From contig JAFEKR010000003.1 of NCBI GenBank assembly GCA_019022495.1, positions 2,356,001 to 2,420,000 of the forward strand: 64,000 nucleotides of DNA, in the 5' to 3' direction. Made by a program: the position numbers and the translations under genes. This document shows positions 58,215-64,000 of the stretch, in pieces. The DNA comes from Epichloe hybrida (lineage: Eukaryota; Ascomycota; Sordariomycetes; Hypocreales; Clavicipitaceae). Numbering within the stretch: position 1 is the first letter of the stretch; each line of letters opens with the position of its first letter. The notes under the pieces are model-generated. The model searched no databases. It saw only the letters and a program-made list of their open reading frames with translations, and had not been told where the DNA came from.

Positions 58215-59873
58215 GAAAAAGACTACATCTTCTCCGTAAAGCTTAGTAGGAAGATATATATGTCAGTGGGTTCTAAAGACAAATTAGGAAAAGCGGCGGA
58301 TGCGCATTTAGTTGTCCCTTACACAAGCCATGAACTTCGGGATTCGGGATCGCATGCACGGATGCAACGGAATTGTTACATGCACGCAGAACACATCTGC
58401 TCCGGGATTCCCTTGCGCCTCGCATGCTTCCTCCTTGTTAATATCAGTCGTTGTTCTTGCCGTTTCCATGCAACCACAGTCGCCCCATTCCACATTTTTT
58501 TTTCTACGTGACATTCGCACTTTGAACATCTATACTCGATATCTGATAAGCCTCGCATGAACATTGATGTATGCGCCCGAGAAGCTTGGCTTCACACCAT
58601 CACAGAAGCCGCCGCGAAGTATCGTGCGACTCGTCTCCATTGGTTCGTTAGCGAGGACCTCACGGTGCTGATCGTCGCCCGAAACAGGAGGCAACATCGT
58701 AGTATGAAACTCGAGGGATAGTCCACTTTCATAGGAAGGCTTTGTCCTGATGATGGATCCGAGGTTGCATCGTCGTCCAAGCCCTCGCATGGTGGGATTA
58801 ATGTGGGGCCCGAAATCGGTAACAGTCTGACGATTGCGGAGGCCGGCGGAGCTACATATTCGAATTTCGGAGGTTGTAGATGCATGGGATAATGGAGCAC
58901 AGGCCAATTTTCATGTAGAAACGTTTTGAAGATTTCGGTGCTTGGACATGAATTGGCGTCGTGCAACCTGGGACATCTACACTGCTCGTGTAGTAGGTCA
59001 AGGTAGATGCTGACACTGGAGACATGCCACTAATTCGTCACGCTTCATGTCCTCTGAAGTCGAACGTCCCCTTCTGTCTACGAGTTCGAGTTCCCTGGGG
59101 ACGGTCCCCAGTTGGCCAAGTCCCAGTTCTAAAACTACATGGGCTGTCATGCAGAGTGGTGGACGTCATATTGTCGCCAATCGTAGACTCTGGAGATGAG
59201 CCAAGCCGCTGCGTGATGTAATACGCAGGAAGTTTGGCCGCGCGCCACCGCCTTATGCAACATGACCAAGCAAATGATCGGTAGTTTTACAGTGTAGCGC
59301 TATCCAGTCATTTGTAGTCAATAGCACTATCGCAACGTGCTGTCCGGCCTGTGCTAGATGGCAATAATCTGTCCATCGCGAATGTACAATGCCGTAATCA
59401 TCGACTGCTCAATTTTCATCACATGAACATATAACATGAACATGTAACATGGCACACAGGCAGACGTGCCATAATGAGAAACAATATTCCATTGCTGCAA
59501 CGCCTTGGTGTAGGAAAGTCCACAGCCACGCTATGTAGGCCCCAACTTTGAAGGAGGTACCCGGGTAAGTATGGTAAGTATTTGTACAGATGGAAAGAAG
59601 AAATCGCCCGCCAAGAATCAAAACATTCTCCAAATCAGCAGGTGCGGCGGTGCCATTGATGGACGAAAGGAATAGATTTACAGGACGAGGTTCCACAGCC
59701 GTCCGGGACTGTGTTCGACAACCTAGGTATGCAGCGTCAGGGGCAATAAGGTGGTGATAGTACATGTATTGGGTCGATTCGGGAGGTTGCTAGGTATGTA
59801 AAAGGCATACCTTGGAAAACATGCCAAACAAAGGGGCAAAGGGGCAAGAGATGTAGTGAAAGAAAGCCTCATG

Positions 59874-60967
59874 TTATGAAATAATCACACCAGGCTCAAT
59901 ATGTGCTGTCTCATTGATCAACGGCATACATCCGAAAAGCTCATTATAGTAGTTCAGGCATTGGCTTCGAGCCTCGATGTGGCCTGGCTTTGTGCTAATT
60001 CCTATCTTGGGCACGAAACTGACATAGGGCTCTTTGACCTTGACGAGCAACGGCCCCTCGCCCGTCAGCATAGATACCAAGTAGTTCATGGCCAAATCTT
60101 CGCAGTTGAAGTGCTTGTCCACATAAGCCCGAATCTTGGTAGTCATCGCATCGCTCGAAGAATAGTAGTCCATGAAGGAAATGTGCGCAAAGGCAAGACC
60201 CGATAGAATCAAGTTGTAATAGTTGTGCGCGGCGTCGGTCGAACAAAACGAATACTTCCATTTGCCGTTGGGCTCTTCGACTGCGCAGCGTGTGAACCCT
60301 CCCGTCATCCGGCGACGTCCAAACTTGCGCCATGACTGGAACACGAATTCAAGATCTTTGGGCTTGTAGTAGATGTCGTCGTCAGACAGAAAGATGGCTT
60401 GCGTCTGGTATGCCGGGTCGGGCCACAGTTTCTGGTTGAGGCTGTTCACAGGTGAGTGCCTATATCGAACAGGCACACCATGCTCGGATGCATAGTTTTC
60501 AGGGGGCGGCGTCTCCAAGTCGTTCCACACCACAACGACTTCCAGAAGCGAGGGAATTTCCTCGGACAACAGACCATGGAGGGTGTCGTTTAGTTCTTTC
60601 GGTCGGCGGTAGGTTTGCATGGCAATGCTAGAATCAAGGAGTCAAGGTTAATGCAAGAGCTGGGCTGTTGGCGCGGCAGTGTCGGCACATACGTAAATTT
60701 GTCATCGCGCAGATGTTGGTACTTCAGCTGTGACTCCTTCCAGATTTCATCGGTTTCATTGAACGCGCCGCATTTGGATATCTTGGTTGGCTTGGATGGA
60801 GCCTCCCATGCCTTGACGGTCTCAGAAATGTGCTTTAAATGTGCCTCGGATGCGTTTGTGAATAAGGCAAACGCAATACCTGCGGCGGCAGTAAAGGCAA
60901 AGACGGTAAAAGCGATGCGTTTAAATAGGCGAGGCAGTACGCCACCCCACGCTTTCGACGTTTCCAT
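59874..60967 (-). CDS. GT64-family glycosyltransferase (exostosin-like), type II membrane protein
   Basis: Golgi-type glycosyltransferase related to the C-terminal domain of exostosins. Exons 60967-60693 and 60627-59874, intron 65 bp (GTATGT..TTCTAG); 342 aa. N-terminal anchor FKRIAFTVFAFTAAAGIAFA after a short basic tail, a lumenal stem, then the GT64 domain: TIAMQTYRRPKELNDTL, VVVVWNDLETPPPE, the metal-binding LSDDDIYY near residue 171, MTGGFTRC, and the late acidic motif CEDLAMNYLVS. It ends GVIIS. The acceptor sugar or protein is unknown for fungal members. It lies next to the AT-rich isochore but has normal codon use. Confidence 0.92.
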
Positions 60968-61430
60968 GATGCTAGCCTATGCTATTGCGCAGTCTTTACC
61001 ATCTGGGGGGAGACGAGTTCGGTAAGTGCCGTCGCGTGCCCGCTCGGATAGTCGACTTGAGGGGAAGCCTAGGACAGGAGAGAAGAAGTTCAAGGGAAGC
61101 TGATAGGTTCAGGCATGCGAGAATCAGTATCGGTTGGATCCCCTACATCGAACTTTATTTTCGTCACTATGTATTCAGGAAGTGCAGACGAAAACCCGGC
61201 AACATGGGAAAAAGTGGCGATTGCGTTTGTCGAGTACGAAGCAGGCGCGCCAGTCATGCATGCCAAGCTGGTGTCCAATTTGGCCACAAAAAACCACGCC
61301 TCCTTTTCTTCGTGGCCGCTGCTGGCCGGACCGTTCCGATTGCCAAGTATGTACATACAATACACCCCCTGAATTATTTTACAAATCTACATGACAGGGG
61401 TAATTAAGCCAATCGCATGTCCTCTTGGAA
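60968..61430. other. GT64 promoter region
   Basis: About 460 bp of normal base composition upstream of the GT64 start; no gene recognised. Composition changes sharply to AT-rich at about 61430. Confidence 0.5.
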
Positions 61431-61785
61431 ATGAATGAGACATAGGCCAGGATCAATAGGTACCTTAAATTATAGATAAATTAATATAGAAAATAATATA
61501 TCTTTTAGTGGCGCTTAATACCCTATGTATCCCCCTTGTGTCTCTCTAATAGCGGCTAGCCTACGTAGCATTAAATACACTAATTTCTTTAAGAATTCGG
61601 CTAGCATAGTATTCTAAGCATTATAAATAACCTCTTATAACACATTACCACGTAGGTAATTAAGAGGGTGCTTATTGTTAATTTAACGTTTTATCTAAAT
61701 CTATATATATTCTATAGGATTTAGGTTAGCTAACTTTAGTAGCTATATAACAAATTCCTTACTATTAAATATAGTTTTAATTATT

Positions 61786-62139
61786 TGTTGGAACAAGCAT
61801 AATATTAACAAGGGTGCGTGCCTCTGATTAGGTGGGCGCGTTGCATCGCGGACCCATATGTCTGGCCTAACCGCGCCGTGATTAGGGTTAGCATATGTAG
61901 CCTCTTTGCTAATAACCCTAATTAAGGCCCCTTTTCCTATAATAAATAGCGCACCCTCTTTACTTCTATTTAATCCCTCTTTTACTTACTTTAATAGACT
62001 AGAATATATAATAATTACGTGCACTTTAGTCTACCCTAAAAACCCTACGTATAGGTTAATAGTATTCTATAAATACTAACACTAATTAGTAGTTATCTCT
62101 ATAAATACTATAGATTAGCAAGGTTTATAGAAGAGGTAT
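61786..62139 (+). mobile_element. Copia-like LTR relic
   Basis: The block begins TGTTGGAACAAGCATAATAT, the usual start of Ty1/Copia LTRs, has a TATA-like stretch near 61939, and is followed by TTAGTATCAGAGC (62139-62151), which matches the Copia primer-binding site (TGGTATCAGAGC, initiator-Met tRNA) with one difference consistent with G-to-A decay. The exact 3' end of the LTR is uncertain. No gag-pol frame remains in the window. Confidence 0.6.
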
Positions 62140-62151
62140 TAGTATCAGAGC

Positions 62152-62310
62152 ATTGCAATACAATACAATACATTTGATGTATTGTGTATTGTATTGTATT
62201 GTATTGACAATACAATACAATACAATACATTACACAATACAATACATCCAAAATTTTACAATACAATACAATACATGTATTATTTGTATTGTTTTGTATT
62301 TTTTTTCTTT
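62152..62310. repeat. ATTGT/ACAAT pentanucleotide array with internal palindromes
   Basis: Runs of ACAAT alternate with runs of ATTGT, so the block can fold on itself. It directly follows the Copia-like primer-binding site. Confidence 0.8.
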
Positions 62311-62360
62311 TTTTTTAGTTTTAAGTAAATTCCTTAATTATAAGGTATATATAGTATAAT

Positions 62361-62437
62361 AGCTTATAATAGCTTATAATAGCTTATAATAGCTTATAAT
62401 AGCTTATAATAGCTTATAATAGCTTATAATAGCTTAT
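62361..62437. repeat. AGCTTATAAT 10-bp tandem repeat
   Basis: Seven perfect copies from 62361 to 62430 and a partial eighth; each unit contains the palindromic TTATAA. Confidence 0.95.
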
Positions 62438-62689
62438 ATATATATATTACTTCTATTACTTATATAACTTAAAATATTATTAGTGTTAAAGTTTAATTAA
62501 AAATAAATAAGTAATAAATTAATATAATATAAATATAAGTATTTATAAGTAAATTACTATAGAAAAAGCTAGACTTATTAATTATTTAGTATTTAAAGGT
62601 TTTTTAAAATATTAATAAAATAAAATTCCTTTCTTTTTTATGTTTTTAATATTATACTATTTATAATTTTATACTAATAGAAAGTAAGT

Positions 62690-63110
62690 CCTAATATAAC
62701 TATAAGACTTACTTTAGTATATTTCTCTCTTTTTAACTAAAATTACATAACTAAGTAAAGAGATTATTATGTTTATAGTATAACTAATAAGACCCACTTT
62801 TAGACCCACTTTTGTATATATATTTCTTTTTAGCTAGAATTATATAACTAAGTAAAGAGATAATACTAGGTTTATAGTATAACTAATAGGAGTCACTTTT
62901 AGACCCACTTTTATATATCCTCCTCTTCTTAGCTAAAGTTATATAACTATAGAAAGGGATTATACTTGGTTTTTAGTGTTTAACAAGACCCACTGTTAGA
63001 CCCACTTTTATATATCCTCCTCTTCTTAGCTAAAGTTATATAACTATAAAAAGGGATTATACTTGGTTTTTAGTGTTTAACAAGACCCACTTTTAGACCC
63101 ACTTTAAGAA
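62690..63110. repeat. 97-99 bp tandem repeat, about four copies
   Basis: Unit marker GACCCACTTTTAGACCCACT recurs at 62791, 62890 (GAGTCACT variant), 62987 and 63084, spaced 99, 97 and 97 bp; a diverged copy precedes at about 62690. Each unit also contains AGCTAAAGTTATATAACTA-like sequence. Confidence 0.9.
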
Positions 63111-63769
63111 ACACTATATAACTAAGTAAGTAAGCTAAAAGTAGTATAAATAGTTAAACTTACTTTTAAAGCTTATTTATTTATTTACTTAATATTAAAA
63201 AAATAGTATATATATTATGATTATTCTTTATATAATATTTTACCTTTTCTTTATAAGCTTTTCCTAGGTTTTTTCCTTTTCTTTTAGTTTAAAAAAGGTT
63301 AAAAGCTAATATAATTTATTATAATTATAATAAAATAGCTTAATAGTAAAAGAAGTATTTATTAAATAAATTTTAATTTTCTCTTTATAATAAATTCCTT
63401 ATATATATAAGTATATTTTTATTAGAGTTTTAATCTTATTTATTTAGAATTATAAATTATTTCTTTAGGGTAAATATTATATTTAAAGTAAAAATACTAT
63501 ATTAAAATGCATAGTAAATCCTATAAAAAAGCTAGAAAGATAGGATAACCTTTAAAATATAAAGAATAAATATTACTATAAGTTAAGTTTAGATAATACT
63601 ATTTATAGCTACCCTATATATATATATAGCTTAATAGTCTAAGTTAGCTAAAACTTTATAATTCTATAACTAAATACCTAAATAGTATAAAAATTTAAGG
63701 ATATCTTATTTAGATTATATTAAAAATCTACTATATAATAAGTATATATACTACCTTACCTTTTTAATA

Positions 63770-63905
63770 ATACATTGTATTGTATTGTAATGTGTTGTAT
63801 TGTATTGTAATGTGTTGTATTGTATTGTAATGTGTTGTATTGTATTGTAATGTATTGTATTGTAATGTATTGTAATGTATTGTATTGTATTGTATTATAA
63901 TGTAT
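63770..63905. repeat. Second ATTGT-rich array with TGTATTGTAATGTGT units
   Basis: Three near-identical 20-bp units (TGTATTGTATTGTAATGTGT) followed by irregular ATTGT/AATGT repeats. Same base motif as the array at 62152-62310, 1.5 kb away. Confidence 0.85.
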
Positions 63906-64000
63906 TTTTATGTAATAAATAATTATAATAAATCATAGAAAATAGATATAAGAATAAAAAGACCCTTAATATATTAAGAAAAAATCACTTTTTAAAATAG

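Larger units (their letters stand above)
56985..59873. other. Intergenic region with decayed sequence
   Basis: 2.9 kb. Repeated CTGGCA(C/G)-type units lie just upstream of the permease start (about 57056-57110). From about 57290 to 58250 the DNA is AT-richer and holds an inverted-repeat element (57734-57978) and a 25-T tract (58190-58214). Minus-strand frames at 57518-57778 and 58530-58966 look partly protein-like but have no family I recognise and no complete start or splice structure. Confidence 0.45.
61430..64000. repeat. AT-rich isochore, RIP-like
   Basis: About 2.6 kb, mostly A/T, with TA-dinucleotide excess and very little C or G except for a short island at about 61800-61940. No open frame of note. 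This is the look of repeat-induced point mutation acting on transposon-rich DNA; RIP is inferred, not measured. Confidence 0.8.

Noticed and set aside
58530..58966. Minus-strand frame with some protein-like stretches (EIFKTFLHENWPVLHY)
   Set aside because: No recognisable complete domain, start or splice pattern; it may be a relic but cannot be supported as a gene.
61880..61925. Possible telomere seed (TTAGGG and its complement)
   Set aside because: Only single copies in inverted arrangement inside a Copia-like LTR; not a telomere array.

Overview
The window is nuclear DNA of a filamentous ascomycete, most likely a Sordariomycete of the order Hypocreales. The signs are short introns (about 55-130 bp) with GTRNGT donors and CTAAC/CTGAC branch sites, single-copy housekeeping genes of the filamentous-fungal type (Zw10/Dsl1, PI-PLC, Cym1, taxilin, Dal5-type permease, GT64), and an AT-rich, RIP-like isochore at the right end. 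I cannot name the species.

Layout. 1-11 kb: TFIIIC subunit (5' end outside the window), a Pfa3-type DHHC palmitoyltransferase with an in-frame stop, a C2H2 zinc-finger protein and PI-PLC. 11.3-22.7 kb: a long stretch with no intact gene, holding a TA-flanked inverted-repeat element (MITE-like), purine/pyrimidine minisatellites and a decayed GMP synthase copy. 22.7-38.4 kb: a dense block with Zw10/Dsl1, an M16 peptidase, Ste24, taxilin, a small probably mitochondrial protein that seems to be split around taxilin, and Cym1. 38.4-46 kb: a repeat-bearing spacer, ornithine decarboxylase (with a candidate uORF) and eEF1B-alpha. 46-52.4 kb: RAD16 and RAD7, divergently paired. 52.7-61 kb: a secreted class 3 lipase, a Dal5-like MFS permease, a second inverted-repeat element and a GT64 glycosyltransferase. 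61.4-64 kb: AT-rich DNA with a Copia-like LTR and primer-binding site, and several tandem arrays.

How genes relate. RAD7 and RAD16 encode the two partners of the global-genome nucleotide excision repair complex and share one 704-bp intergenic region. Cym1 (mitochondrial presequence degradation) shares a 184-bp bidirectional promoter with the small predicted mitochondrial protein. Three metallopeptidases (M16, M48, M16) lie within 12 kb. Otherwise the genes look like ordinary unlinked housekeeping genes; no secondary-metabolite cluster, tRNA, rRNA or CRISPR was found. Exon coordinates were worked out by eye from splice signals and reading-frame continuity; each multi-exon model was checked to sum to a multiple of three.
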